From: Haloarculaceae archaeon H-GB1-1
GTDB taxonomy: Archaea > Halobacteriota > Halobacteria > Halobacteriales > Haloarculaceae
Direction of reading: 5' to 3'
Length of the DNA: 64,000 bases
Assembly (NCBI GenBank): GCA_029688825.1
Contig: JARUKX010000014.1
Location: 16,438 to 80,437, forward strand
Part shown: positions 51,561-60,746 of the stretch, piece after piece
How the letters are laid out: every line of letters begins with the position of its first letter
How positions within the stretch are numbered: position 1 is the stretch's first letter
Position numbers and translations under genes: made by a program
The notes under the pieces: generated by a model
Told to the model about the DNA's origin: nothing
Database searches by the model: none
Seen by the model: the letters and a program-made list of their open reading frames with translations, nothing else

Positions 51561-52182
51561 ACTATGACCGAAGCATTACTGATCGGTTCGACGCAGCCAG
51601 CGACCGTGCGTGCACGTCCGTCGTCCGCTCGGTTCGGTGCTGGAGACACGTCGACACGAGTCGGGGTTGCCGGGAGTCACCCTTTGTTATAGTCAACTTG
51701 AAATAGACGCCGGAACGCTACGTCGGCCCTGACGGCAAGCGGCACGACGTTCAGGGCGTTCCTGACCGCCAGTTCGGACAGACATCTGAGAAGAGTACGT
51801 CCGGACTCGACTCCGATCACACTACGTTAGACGGTCCGAGACGTTCCGGCGAGGTCGTCTCGGACCCGCCTCCACGCCCGCGGGAGATCGAACCTGGGAT
51901 TAACTGTCCCCGCTCTGATAACGAGGACGCAACCAATCTGGGACTACGTCGCAGCGAGATCGGGGCAACAGTTATCAGGGTAAGCAGAAATTATCGAAGC
52001 ATGTTGCCACGTGCGACCTCCGGTATTGTCAGCTTACTCCCGTCCCAGTTGGCACGAGTGCGCGATACCGGAGTTGCGACGCGAATCACATCGCAGTGGC
52101 GAACAGCAGTGATGCGAACGGCCATCCCTGCGGCAGCGAACCCTGGCCGAACCAGCACCAACAGGAGAGACAAGTGAAATCT
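51561..52182. other. Intergenic region with one promoter motif
   Basis: Contains the ATAACAAAGG motif at 51681 (minus) and a possible 31-codon GTG-started leader frame (51562-51657, minus). From 51700 to about 52150 no convincing gene: frames lack codon bias and start context. An acaggaga ribosome-binding-like stretch near 52161 belongs to the next small gene. Confidence 0.5.
51681..51690 (-). promoter_or_regulatory. ATAACAAAGG motif before GT2 gene
   Basis: Exact copy on the minus strand, about 126 bases before the GT2 ATG and 29 bases before a GTG at 51657. Confidence 0.55.
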
Positions 52183-52395
52183 ATGGATACCAGACGAAAC
52201 GAGTGGAAAGACCTTCCAACACATCCCGACCTGAAGCGAAACCTCGGTTACGAACTCATCGATCTCGAGGTCATACGACCGGAGAACGATTCGAACTTCC
52301 TCGTGTTCCTTCCACAGGACGAGGAACTCCTCAGGGACGATGCCTTCCTCCTGGCCGACGAAGACATCGTCTGCAACGTCGCGAACAACCGGTAA
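52183..52395 (+). CDS. Small hypothetical protein (70 aa)
   Basis: A 70-residue acidic protein from the ATG at 52183 (MDTRRNEWKDLPTHPDL), with an aggaga stretch 16 bases upstream. It contains LGYELIDLEVI, NFLVFLPQDEELLRDDAFLLADEDIVCNV. Strand/helix alternation looks like a small folded protein, and codon use is haloarchaeal. I recognise no named family. Convergent with the HalOD1 gene at 52444. Confidence 0.6.
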   Translation: MDTRRNEWKDLPTHPDLKRNLGYELIDLEVIRPENDSNFLVFLPQDEELLRDDAFLLADEDIVCNVANNR

Positions 52396-52443
52396 CGACT
52401 GCCTACTGTGTCGCTTCTCGCGCGTGATAAGCAAGGGCTTCGT

Positions 52444-52758
52444 TCAGGGGGGTTTGTCGACGAGAACTTTGCCGCCGCTGTAGACTGTGATCTGCCAGTC
52501 GTCGACCATGAAGGTCACGCGGCCACTGTGGTCGTGGTCACCGCCCTGTTCTGCAAAGAGTGAATTCAACGCATCGGGCTCGACGTACGTCCACAGCGGT
52601 TCCATCGCGTTCGGCTCCTGCTCTGTGGCCACGGCGAGCGTACGAACGATGGTCTGAACGGGCTCGTCCGGATCTTCGTAGTCGAATCGTGACGAAAATA
52701 CCTCTGTCTCACTATCGAACCGAACATCTTCTCCCGGGCCGTCATCAGATGCGTTCAT
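52444..52758 (-). CDS. HalOD1 output domain protein
   Basis: A 104-residue protein from the ATG at 52758 (MNASDDGPGEDVRF); a TTG directly upstream is less likely. After an acidic leader the HalOD1 signature appears: TIVRTLAVATEQEPNAMEPLW, YVEPDALNSLF, then VTFMVDDWQITVYSGGKVLV. A strong AT-rich TATA-like stretch (tatatata, 52793-52800) lies 36-39 bases before the start. Third HalOD1 protein in the window; standalone, partner unknown. Confidence 0.8.
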   Translation of the reverse strand: MNASDDGPGEDVRFDSETEVFSSRFDYEDPDEPVQTIVRTLAVATEQEPNAMEPLWTYVEPDALNSLFAEQGGDHDHSGRVTFMVDDWQITVYSGGKVLVDKPP

Positions 52759-53121
52759 CAATCGGACTCAACTCATTTCGGATTTTTCTACATATATATA
52801 CATAACGTTTTTCATTATATCAATCTCTGATAATAGGTTGAGAACTATCTCCCGCCGCCGTCTCGGGGATACATGCTGTCAGTCCACGAACTGATATTTG
52901 CTGTATCGGATAAATACCTTGCCAAACGAGTTGCGCGTTTCGGGCTGCTATGCGACTCAGTACACGGACGGGTGTGTCCGAACACAGCAACGCTGGTGGC
53001 ACTCTGTCCGTCCCACTGCGAGTAGTTATCGTAAGGCTACACCGAGAACGAACGTGCGAGCCCCGTATTCAGCCGTGTAGGATGTACATACTAATCCCTT
53101 CCGGGCGTGCATAAACCCGTT
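52759..53121. other. Intergenic, no gene seen
   Basis: Begins with an AT-rich promoter-like patch (52780-52830) serving the HalOD1 gene. The rest shows no supported ORF, repeat or RNA gene. Confidence 0.5.
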
Positions 53122-53280
53122 ATGCGGTTCACTCGTGTCCTCGCTCGAGTGCTCGAAGAACCGAAGATATCGACGATCCGGGAGTGTCGAATCTGCGGAA
53201 CGTCCGTTTCCGAGGGAGGAACGCGGTGTGCTAACTGCGGTTCCGAGGAAGTCGCCGAGTACGATCTCGGTGTCGAGTGA
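53122..53280 (+). CDS. Small zinc-ribbon protein (52 aa)
   Basis: A 52-residue protein: MRFTRVLARVLEEPKIS, then ECRICGTSVSEGGTRCANCGSEEVAEY. Two CxxC knuckles 10 residues apart form a typical rubredoxin-like zinc ribbon after a short basic helix. Function unknown; many haloarchaeal regulators and RNA-associated proteins have such ribbons. It lies 97 bases before the helicase/nuclease pair on the same strand. Confidence 0.7.
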   Translation: MRFTRVLARVLEEPKISTIRECRICGTSVSEGGTRCANCGSEEVAEYDLGVE

Positions 53281-53377
53281 CCACCGTTCGCTCGTTCCCT
53301 CTCGGCGTCCGGTAGCTGATCTCACGGTCGCGGAGCAGTGCCTTGATAGTCTGCCGGTGGGACACGACGGACGTCAT

Positions 53378-55438
53378 ATGCGAGACTGGTCGTCGGTCCC
53401 CCGCGAAGCCGACTCTGACGCCGACATCGTGGTCCACGTCGGTGACCCGACGGCCGTGCTGTCGTTCGCGACGCGGGACCTGGACCCGACGGACGTCGTT
53501 CTGACCCCGGAGCAACTCCACGAGCGGAATCTGAAGTACGCGCTGAAAGAGCGGTCCCGAGCCCGGCAGAACCTCCTGCTCACGACGCCCACCGACCTTG
53601 CGGCGTCCGTGCTGAACCACGCAGGTGGGACGTCTCGGCTGTTGGACCGGATCGACCGGCTTCGTCGCATCGAAACGGTGCTCGCGAACCCGGGACCGGA
53701 CGTCGAACCGCTGCGGTCCGTTCTGGGGTCCGACTTCGCGGCCCACGCCGAGACCGTCGAGACCGTCAGGGAGGAGCTTGCGGTCGTCACCGGCGGCGAC
53801 CCGGGCCGCCTCGACGCGCTTCGGGCCTGTGCCGACGCGTCGCCGCTCGGGACGGCCGCGCGGACGACCATCGACGGCGTCGCCGCGGTCGCAGACCGAC
53901 TCACAGCGGGGACCGACGAGGCGGTGTCCGACGTCGCGCGGCTCCGCGCCGCTGCCGACGCGCTCCGGACCGACGACGGCGACGCCTGGCGGGCCGCGTT
54001 CCCGACGGTGGAACGGGTCCACCTGGCGGGCGTGAGTACGCTGGGAGCCGCACTGCTGGACGTGCTCGGTCTCGTCGCCGACCGGACCGAGGTGACCGTC
54101 CACCTCTTTCTTCGCTCGGGAACGGGACCGGAGATAGCGCCCCGTCTCGAAGACAGGCTCGACGCGGTGTCGAGCGATGCGCGCGTCGCCGTCGCCACCG
54201 GCGTGGAGCGGACCGTCACACCGCGTGCGCCGGCGACCGAGGTCGTCGCGCGAACGCCCCAGCAGGAAGCGCACGCCACCCTCGCGCTCGTGGACGCCCT
54301 GCTCGGGAACGGCGCGAGCGCCAGCGAGGTGGCCATCGTGGCCCGCGACGTCGACGCCTACGAGCGACTGCTCTCGCGCGCAGCGGAGCCGTACGGCCGC
54401 TGTTTGAGCGTCTGGACCCAGCTTCCCGTCGCGGAGACGGTCCCGTACCACCTCCTGCGGTCGACGTGCCGACTGCTCGCCGCTCGTCGGCGTGGCAGCG
54501 TCACCGCCGCGGACCTGTTCGCCCCGCTGGAGTTCGGGTGGCATCCGCCGGAGCGGGGCGACCACTGGCCACTCGACCCCGCCGGACTGGCCCGGATTCG
54601 CCGGTCGCTCGCTGCCGACCGACCGCGAAGCCTCTCGTCGTGGCGGGAGCGGTTGGGCGCGCTCGACGTCGACCGGGACCATCGGACCGTGGCGGGCGTC
54701 AGGCGTCTGGTTCACTGGACGCGGGAGGCTCCCGCCGTGCCGACCGGGCCGAACGTTCGGGCGGTGCTCGCTCCGCTCGTCGACCCGCGGACCGAGGAGC
54801 TGCCGGCTCGACGGCGGCGACACGACCGCCCGGACCTGGCGGAGACGTCGCGGGCCGCCCGCGCGGTCGTCCGGGCATCGGAACTCGTCTCCGAAGTGGC
54901 AGTGAAACTCGACGACTGGGAGACGCGAGGTCGGGTCGACCCGTCGTGGGAGGTCGTCAGGGACCTCCTCGAAGCGATCACGGCGACGCGACCCGGGCGT
55001 CGGGAGCACGACAACGCCGAGGCCATCGACGTGCTCGACGGGACCGACACCTGGCTGCGCAGCTACCCGTACGTCGTCGCGGTCGGTCTGACAGAGGGGG
55101 ACTGGCCCCAGCGGCCGCGCGGTGCGCTGCCGGCACCGTTGCGCGACGCGGTCGTCGGTGGCGATACCGCGGCGGCGAGACGGCTGGCCGTCCGCGGGGC
55201 CTGGACCGAGGCCCGCGAGTTCGACCACTTCGCCGACGCCGTTCGGACGGCGACCGAGCACCTGTTCGTCACGCGCGCAGAGCGGACCCGCGACGAGATC
55301 CCCACCGAGCCCTCTCGATATCTCGACGCCGTCGAGACGACGACGGTCTCGGGATGGGCCGTGAGCCAACTGTGTGGTCGCGACTGCACGCTACCGGACG
55401 CGGTCTCCCGAGTCGTCGGAGGTGGCGTGAATGGCTGA
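53378..55438 (+). CDS. AddB/RecC-like inactivated helicase partner
   Basis: A 686-residue protein from the ATG at 53378 (MRDWSSVPREADSDAD). Its C-terminal half resembles the UvrD/AddB superfamily: EVAIVARDVDAYERLLSRAAEPYG, a motif-V-like VVAVGLTEGDWPQRPRGALP, and motif-VI-like HFADAVRTATEHLFVTRAERTRDEIP. No Walker A (GxGKT) is present, and no PD-(D/E)xK nuclease domain follows. It is therefore probably a non-catalytic scaffold, shorter than bacterial AddB. It overlaps the active helicase/nuclease gene by eight bases, a strong sign of a complex for DNA end processing in recombination. Confidence 0.72.
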   Translation: MRDWSSVPREADSDADIVVHVGDPTAVLSFATRDLDPTDVVLTPEQLHERNLKYALKERSRARQNLLLTTPTDLAASVLNHAGGTSRLLDRIDRLRRIETVLANPGPDVEPLRSVLGSDFAAHAETVETVREELAVVTGGDPGRLDALRACADASPLGTAARTTIDGVAAVADRLTAGTDEAVSDVARLRAAADALRTDDGDAWRAAFPTVERVHLAGVSTLGAALLDVLGLVADRTEVTVHLFLRSGTGPEIAPRLEDRLDAVSSDARVAVATGVERTVTPRAPATEVVARTPQQEAHATLALVDALLGNGASASEVAIVARDVDAYERLLSRAAEPYGRCLSVWTQLPVAETVPYHLLRSTCRLLAARRRGSVTAADLFAPLEFGWHPPERGDHWPLDPAGLARIRRSLAADRPRSLSSWRERLGALDVDRDHRTVAGVRRLVHWTREAPAVPTGPNVRAVLAPLVDPRTEELPARRRRHDRPDLAETSRAARAVVRASELVSEVAVKLDDWETRGRVDPSWEVVRDLLEAITATRPGRREHDNAEAIDVLDGTDTWLRSYPYVVAVGLTEGDWPQRPRGALPAPLRDAVVGGDTAAARRLAVRGAWTEAREFDHFADAVRTATEHLFVTRAERTRDEIPTEPSRYLDAVETTTVSGWAVSQLCGRDCTLPDAVSRVVGGGVNG

Positions 55439-58400
55439 CGAGGACCGTACGCTGCGGGGCGCGCAGGCGACTATCCGGGACGCCTTCCGCTCCCACGAGA
55501 CGGGGCTGTTCTGTCTGGACTGCAACGCCGGCGCGGGAAAGACCTACGCCCTGACGCGAATCGTCGCGGAGTGGCTGGCCGAACGACGCGCCGCGGGCGT
55601 TCGCGCGCCGGAGCGACGCCTCTGCTTCGTCTCCTTCTCGCGAGCGGACGCCGCCGACATCGCGCCCGAGGTCGACGCGGCGCTCCGGGAGCTGTCGGCC
55701 CGAGAGGACGTCGAGAGTCCCGTCGCCGACGAGACGGCCGCGTCCCTCGGTCGCCGGGTCCGGCACGCTCCCCACGTCGGGACCGTCGACAGCGTGCTCC
55801 GGTCCGTCTTCGAGCGGATTCGCGCCGAGGTGGGGTTCGACGAACGCCCCGCCGTCGGCGCTGCGGCGGCGCTGGACGACGTCCACGAATCCTGTCTCGA
55901 CGTGCTTCGTGACGATTCCCGGTACGACCGACTCGCAGCGGCCTACGGCGACGACCGGGACGACGAGACGGTCGGCGACCTGCTTCGCTCGGTACACCGC
56001 GCGGCTCGGGAGCGCCGGCTGAGTCCCGAGGCGGCAGCGGACCGACTCCGCGAGACCGTCGCGGACACGTATCCCGACGGCCCGCCGGAGGATTTCGCGG
56101 CCGTGCTCGACGACGTTCGCGCGCTCGTCGACGATGAAACCGCCGAGCGAACCGCCGAGGCGTTCTCCTCCGAAGACCGCGAGACGTTCCTCAGAGCCGA
56201 CGCGGCGTGCTACGAGGCGTGGCTGGACGCCATCGACGACCTTCGGGGCCTCGTGCGAGCCTACACGACCCGATACGACGAGCTGACCCGTGACCGCGGC
56301 GTCGTCGACCACCTCGACGTGGCCCACTGGGTCGCCGAGTTCTTCTCGGATTCGACCTTCGAGAGCGACTTTCGGGCCACGCTGCGAACCGAGTACGCCC
56401 ACCGATTCTCGACGGTCGTCCTCGACGAGGCGCAGGACGTCTCGACGGTCCAGCACGACGCGCTCGCCGCCCTGGTCCCGTCGGACGCGCGCGTCCTCGT
56501 CGCCGGCGACGTCAAGCAGTGTATCTACGGCTGGCGCAGCGCGCAGCCGTCGCTGTTCCGGCGGGCCATCGACGAGGGTCGGTATCTCGGCGTCGGCTGG
56601 GAGACCCACGAGGTCGCGCGCGCCGCCACGAACTACCGGTCCCGCCCGGCGATCACCGCCGCCGTCGACGCCGTCTTCGAGCCCGCGTTCGACGACGATA
56701 CACGCGCTGGTGTAGGGAGCCTGAACGTGGACTACGCCCTCCACGACGCCGACAGGGAGGGAACGGACGACCCCGCAGTCCACGTCGCTCCGTACGACAC
56801 CCCGGCGCTTCCCCGTCCGGGGAGCGGCGACAGCATCGACGGAAGCGAAGCCGACGAACTCGCGTCCTACGTCGCCCGCGGACTGGCGAACGGCACGTTC
56901 TCGACCGGGGCGGACCGGGCTGAGATAACGGTGCTGTTCCCGCGACGCACCCACATGGCGACGTTCGCGGCTCGCTTCGAGGAGTGGGGCCTCACCGTCG
57001 CGAACGCGAGCACGCCGCTGTTCGACGACCCCCAGGTCCGCCTCGTCGCGGCGGTCGTCCGGTGGCTCACCGACCCGTTCGACCCGGCACGGACCCGCCT
57101 GCTTCTGGCACGGGAGGTCGCCCCGCTCGTCGGGACGACGGTCGACGACGAGTCGACGGTCTCGCGATCAGCGGGGTCGCCGGCGTCGCTCGTCGACGAC
57201 TGTGTGGCGGACGTCTTCGGTGGTAACCCACCCGATGGCGTCGGGACCATCCGTGACGGACTGCGAGCGCTCGCGGCGCGACGGGACCGGCATCTCGTCG
57301 CGAGCGAGGCGACCGTGGTCGGCGACGTCGTCGACCGACTCGAACTCCGGCGCGACCCGCTCGGCGTCACCGACGACCCTCGCCAGCGGAGTGCGAACCT
57401 CGACGCGCTCGTGGCCCACGTCGACGACGCGCACTCGTCGGGCGAGCGAGGACTCGACGCGCTCGCGGACGCGCTCGACCGGGTTCGCGAATCGCCGAGC
57501 GACGGCCCGCACCAGCCCGTTCCCCCGAGCAGCGACCACGACGTCGTCTTCCGGACCATCCACCAGATGAAGGGCGACGAATCGGACGTGGTCGTGCTCG
57601 CGGACCTCACCCAGCATCTCGCGACGTGGGGACCCCACGCGAGTACCGTCGTCGCCCGCGGCGACGAACTGGCGCTCGCCCCGCCGGGCGGTGGGCCGTG
57701 GGAGACCACGCCCCCGATTCCCGGCTTCGAGGCCGGCGTCTTCGCCTCTGCCGCCGACGGCGGCGGCCCCGGCTCCGAGCAGCGCGACCGTGGGCTCCGT
57801 TGGGCGACCGAGCACTGGGTCGGCCCCGACGAGGACGAACTGGCCGGTCCCGCCGCCCTTCGGACCGTCGCTGGCGACAGGCGCGCCGAGCGCTGGCGAC
57901 TCCTCTACGTGGCGATGACCCGGGCCCGTGACCATCTCGTCGTCCCACTTCCCGAGCGCGGCCTGAAGTCGGCCCGCGAGTACTGGGCGAAGAAGCTGGC
58001 CGACGCCCTCGTCCCCGACGACGTTCCGAGCGCCGAGACGGTTTCTCGGTCCGCCCCCTCACCGGACGGCGGATCGCGACCGTTCGACGTGAGCGTCGGG
58101 AACGTCGGCTTCGGTCGGCCGTCCCGAGACCGGAACGCGCCCGTTCCCGCTGCGGCGACCGTGCCCGAGGAGTGGGCGACCGGCTGGACCCCGCGGCAGG
58201 TGAACGCGAGCACGCTCGCGCCGCTGCTCGCCGACCCTGACGAGCACCTGATCGCGCACTTGCAGGGGCGTGCGCTCCACGCCGACCCGAACGAAGTGCC
58301 GTCGGACCTGCCCCTGTCCTTCGAGACGACGAGTCCCGACCTCGTCGGCGTCGTGACACACGAGGTGTTCACCGCAGCGATCCGCCGTGCGGTCGCGACT

Positions 58401-58922
58401 GACGCGCTCGCGAACTGCGATGGTGCGGTGGCGCGGGCGCTCGACGACGCACTCGCTCGCGAGGCGGCGAGCGTCGACCCGGCCGAACGCGACGGCGTTC
58501 GACGATACGTGGCCGAGACGCTCTGCCCGCAGCTGGCCGAGACGGCGGCCTGGCAGCGCGCCAACTCACGGGACGACGTGGCCGTCGAAGTTCCCGTCGC
58601 TGCGGTCGTCGACGTCGGTGACGGGCTCCGGGTCGAGACGAAGAACCGCGTGGACGTACTCTCACGCACGTCCAACGGCGACTGGCACGTCGACGAACTG
58701 AAGGTTCGACTGGCCCCGGTCGACGACGAGACGCGGGCACGGTCGGTCACACAGGCCGCCGTGTACGCGTCCCTTCTTCGCCAGCAGTTCGACGAGGTGG
58801 TCTCCGCGACGGTCACACACGTCGGCGTCGAGTGCGGGTCCTGCGACGCCACGGACGAGGTCGACGAGGTCCCCCGCCAGTTCGAGCGACTCCGCGGCCT
58901 GCTCGACGAAACTGGCCAGTAG
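55431..58922 (+). CDS. UvrD/AddA-like helicase-nuclease
   Basis: A 1163-residue superfamily 1A helicase. Motif I CNAGAGKTYA (residues 31-40), motif II VVLDEAQD (329-336), motif III GDVKQCIYGWRSAQPSLF (about 359-376), motif IV NYRSRPAIT, motif V HQMKGDESDVVVLADL and motif VI LLYVAMTRARDHLVVP are all intact. The C-terminal domain (about 1000-1163) has a RecB-type nuclease site: RVDVLS (Asp), HVDELKVRL (ExK) and QAAVYASLL (QxxxY). It is thus expected to unwind and degrade DNA ends. It pairs with the upstream Walker-less protein like AddA with AddB. Start chosen at the ATG overlapping that gene. Confidence 0.9.
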   Translation: MADEDRTLRGAQATIRDAFRSHETGLFCLDCNAGAGKTYALTRIVAEWLAERRAAGVRAPERRLCFVSFSRADAADIAPEVDAALRELSAREDVESPVADETAASLGRRVRHAPHVGTVDSVLRSVFERIRAEVGFDERPAVGAAAALDDVHESCLDVLRDDSRYDRLAAAYGDDRDDETVGDLLRSVHRAARERRLSPEAAADRLRETVADTYPDGPPEDFAAVLDDVRALVDDETAERTAEAFSSEDRETFLRADAACYEAWLDAIDDLRGLVRAYTTRYDELTRDRGVVDHLDVAHWVAEFFSDSTFESDFRATLRTEYAHRFSTVVLDEAQDVSTVQHDALAALVPSDARVLVAGDVKQCIYGWRSAQPSLFRRAIDEGRYLGVGWETHEVARAATNYRSRPAITAAVDAVFEPAFDDDTRAGVGSLNVDYALHDADREGTDDPAVHVAPYDTPALPRPGSGDSIDGSEADELASYVARGLANGTFSTGADRAEITVLFPRRTHMATFAARFEEWGLTVANASTPLFDDPQVRLVAAVVRWLTDPFDPARTRLLLAREVAPLVGTTVDDESTVSRSAGSPASLVDDCVADVFGGNPPDGVGTIRDGLRALAARRDRHLVASEATVVGDVVDRLELRRDPLGVTDDPRQRSANLDALVAHVDDAHSSGERGLDALADALDRVRESPSDGPHQPVPPSSDHDVVFRTIHQMKGDESDVVVLADLTQHLATWGPHASTVVARGDELALAPPGGGPWETTPPIPGFEAGVFASAADGGGPGSEQRDRGLRWATEHWVGPDEDELAGPAALRTVAGDRRAERWRLLYVAMTRARDHLVVPLPERGLKSAREYWAKKLADALVPDDVPSAETVSRSAPSPDGGSRPFDVSVGNVGFGRPSRDRNAPVPAAATVPEEWATGWTPRQVNASTLAPLLADPDEHLIAHLQGRALHADPNEVPSDLPLSFETTSPDLVGVVTHEVFTAAIRRAVATDALANCDGAVARALDDALAREAASVDPAERDGVRRYVAETLCPQLAETAAWQRANSRDDVAVEVPVAAVVDVGDGLRVETKNRVDVLSRTSNGDWHVDELKVRLAPVDDETRARSVTQAAVYASLLRQQFDEVVSATVTHVGVECGSCDATDEVDEVPRQFERLRGLLDETGQ

Positions 58923-58942
58923 GCCGGCCCCATCTCGAACGG

Positions 58943-59962
58943 TCAGGGGTTCGTCGGCTCGGTCGGCGACAGCACAGTTTCCGCGAACTCTCGGACTCGC
59001 TCCACCGTCCGGTCGGCGTCGGGACCAACCCACACGAGGTGGTCGGCCGCCGCTCGAAGCAGGTCCGCGTCGGGCAGCCGCTCGACGGCGTACTCGGCGT
59101 GGTCCATCGGGACCATCGCGTCGTACTCGCCGTGGACCGCGAGGACGGGACAGTCTACTGCCGCGAAGTCGACGACGGGGAGCCTGCGAAGCCAGTACTC
59201 GTCGGCCTCCACGCCGTCGAGCCGGGCGGTCCCCGGAAGCATCGACGCGACGAGGTCGAGCGAGCGAAGCCGGTGGTCGGGATGGGTGCGCACGAACGCG
59301 ACGTACTCGTCGAGGGCGTCGCCGTCGAGCGTGGACATCCCTTCGTGAGTCCAGCCGACGAGGCGATCCGAGGAGAAGCGGTGCAACGCGGCGACGAGTC
59401 CGGACTGGGCGTCTAGCGCCGGTCTCGACGTGAGGACGGCATCGAGGGCCCGGTTCCCGACCCCGTACGTTCGGTCGTCGCTGGCCGTGACGACCGCTGA
59501 CGCGAGGACGACGCCCGAGACGCGGTCGGGATAGTCCGCGGCGAACTGGAGCGCCGCCGGCCCGCCGCCCGAGACGCCGACGACGAGGGCAGACTCGACG
59601 TCGAGTTCGTCGAGGAGTGCGGCGTACAGGGTCGCCTGCTCACCCGGGGACCCGTCACCGACGAGCGGCGTTCGGAGATACCCGGGCCGAGAGGGGGCGA
59701 TGAGTTCGTAGCCGTCGTCGAAGAACGGCTCGGCGACGGCGAGCGCCTGGTCGTACCCGCCGGGCGTCCCGTGCAGCACGAGAATCGGTTCGCCGGACCC
59801 TCGTCGAGCGACCTCGACGACGCCCTCTTCCGTCGTGACGAGTTCGCTCCCGGCTTCGAGATCGCCGAGCAGTTCGCGCTTCCAGCGCCACAGGCCCACG
59901 CCGGTCGCGCCGACCGCCAGTCCGACTGCTCCAGCGAGGAGTCCCCGGTTCGGTTTCCTCAT
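58943..59962 (-). CDS. Alpha/beta hydrolase
   Basis: A 339-residue protein from the ATG at 59962 (MRKPNRGLLAGAVG). One N-terminal hydrophobic helix (LLAGAVGLAVGATGVGLWRW) may anchor it or act as a signal. The hydrolase core follows: ILVLHGTPGGYDQAL (oxyanion HG), VVGVSGGGPAALQFA (nucleophile Ser), VSGVVLASAVV and VLAVHGEYDAMVPMDHAEY (acidic member), with the catalytic His near the end (ADHLVW). Substrate unknown. Convergent with the helicase-nuclease gene. Confidence 0.88.
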   Translation of the reverse strand: MRKPNRGLLAGAVGLAVGATGVGLWRWKRELLGDLEAGSELVTTEEGVVEVARRGSGEPILVLHGTPGGYDQALAVAEPFFDDGYELIAPSRPGYLRTPLVGDGSPGEQATLYAALLDELDVESALVVGVSGGGPAALQFAADYPDRVSGVVLASAVVTASDDRTYGVGNRALDAVLTSRPALDAQSGLVAALHRFSSDRLVGWTHEGMSTLDGDALDEYVAFVRTHPDHRLRSLDLVASMLPGTARLDGVEADEYWLRRLPVVDFAAVDCPVLAVHGEYDAMVPMDHAEYAVERLPDADLLRAAADHLVWVGPDADRTVERVREFAETVLSPTEPTNP

Positions 59963-60221
59963 AGCTCCACGTTGGGCGGCCACGGGGAAATACGGTCGTC
60001 CACCGGTGTGCTGCGTCGCACTCTGTCTACAGAGTTTTCTATAGGAATAGCTATCGGCACACCGGGATGAATATCGACAGGCGGGGCGACGAGACGAGCG
60101 GCCCGAAGACGAACGTCGCCGGAGATTGAAAAAGATGGTTCGGGTCGATTCCCCGAACCCGAGAATCGTGGGAACGCCCGTATATGTGGCTCCTGAATTC
60201 CCACGTGTGGAGAACTAATCG

Positions 60222-60704
60222 ATGTACGACTCGATACTCGTTCCGACGGACGGAAGCACGCAAGCGATGTACGCGGCGGAGGAGGCCATAAGACTGGCTG
60301 CGGAACTGGAAGCCACGGTTCATGCACTGTACGTCGTCGACGCCTTCGAGGCGAAAATCGTGCCGATAACGAAAGAGGAAGACGGCAAGCGCGACGAGTA
60401 CGAAGCCTACGGCGCGGACGTCACGGGCGAGGTGGCCGAGATGGCCGAGGATGCGGGCGTCGAGTGCGTGACGGCCGTTCGAGACGGCGTCACGCACGAC
60501 CAGATCGCGAGCTACGTCGACGAGAACGACGTCGAACTCGTCGTCATGGGTTCGCGCGGGCTCACGAACATCGAAGAGATGCTGCTCGGAAGCACCGCAG
60601 ACAAGGTCATTCGCAGCGTGGAGGTTCCGGTGACGGTCGTCCACAAGCAGCCGAACGAGAACCTGGACTGGATGATCCGCGGCGCAGACACCGTCCACGG
60701 GTGA
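60222..60704 (+). CDS. Universal stress protein (UspA family)
   Basis: A 160-residue single UspA domain: MYDSILVPTDGSTQAMYAAEEAI at the start, an alpha/beta Rossmann-like core, and the ATP-binding signature VVMGSRGLTNIEEMLLGSTADKVI near residues 108-131, ending VPVTVVHKQ. Probably an ATP-binding cytoplasmic stress protein. A tatatg element lies about 38 bases before the ATG. Convergent with the tandem Usp gene. Confidence 0.95.
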   Translation: MYDSILVPTDGSTQAMYAAEEAIRLAAELEATVHALYVVDAFEAKIVPITKEEDGKRDEYEAYGADVTGEVAEMAEDAGVECVTAVRDGVTHDQIASYVDENDVELVVMGSRGLTNIEEMLLGSTADKVIRSVEVPVTVVHKQPNENLDWMIRGADTVHG

Positions 60705-60746
60705 GCGGTCTACATCTCGATCGCGGTCGATCCTCCCTCGGAGCGG

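Noticed and set aside
53231..55369. Minus-strand open frame (712 codons) opposite the AddB-like gene
   Set aside because: Arg/Gly-rich shadow product without domains; the plus-strand gene overlaps and pairs with a clear helicase.
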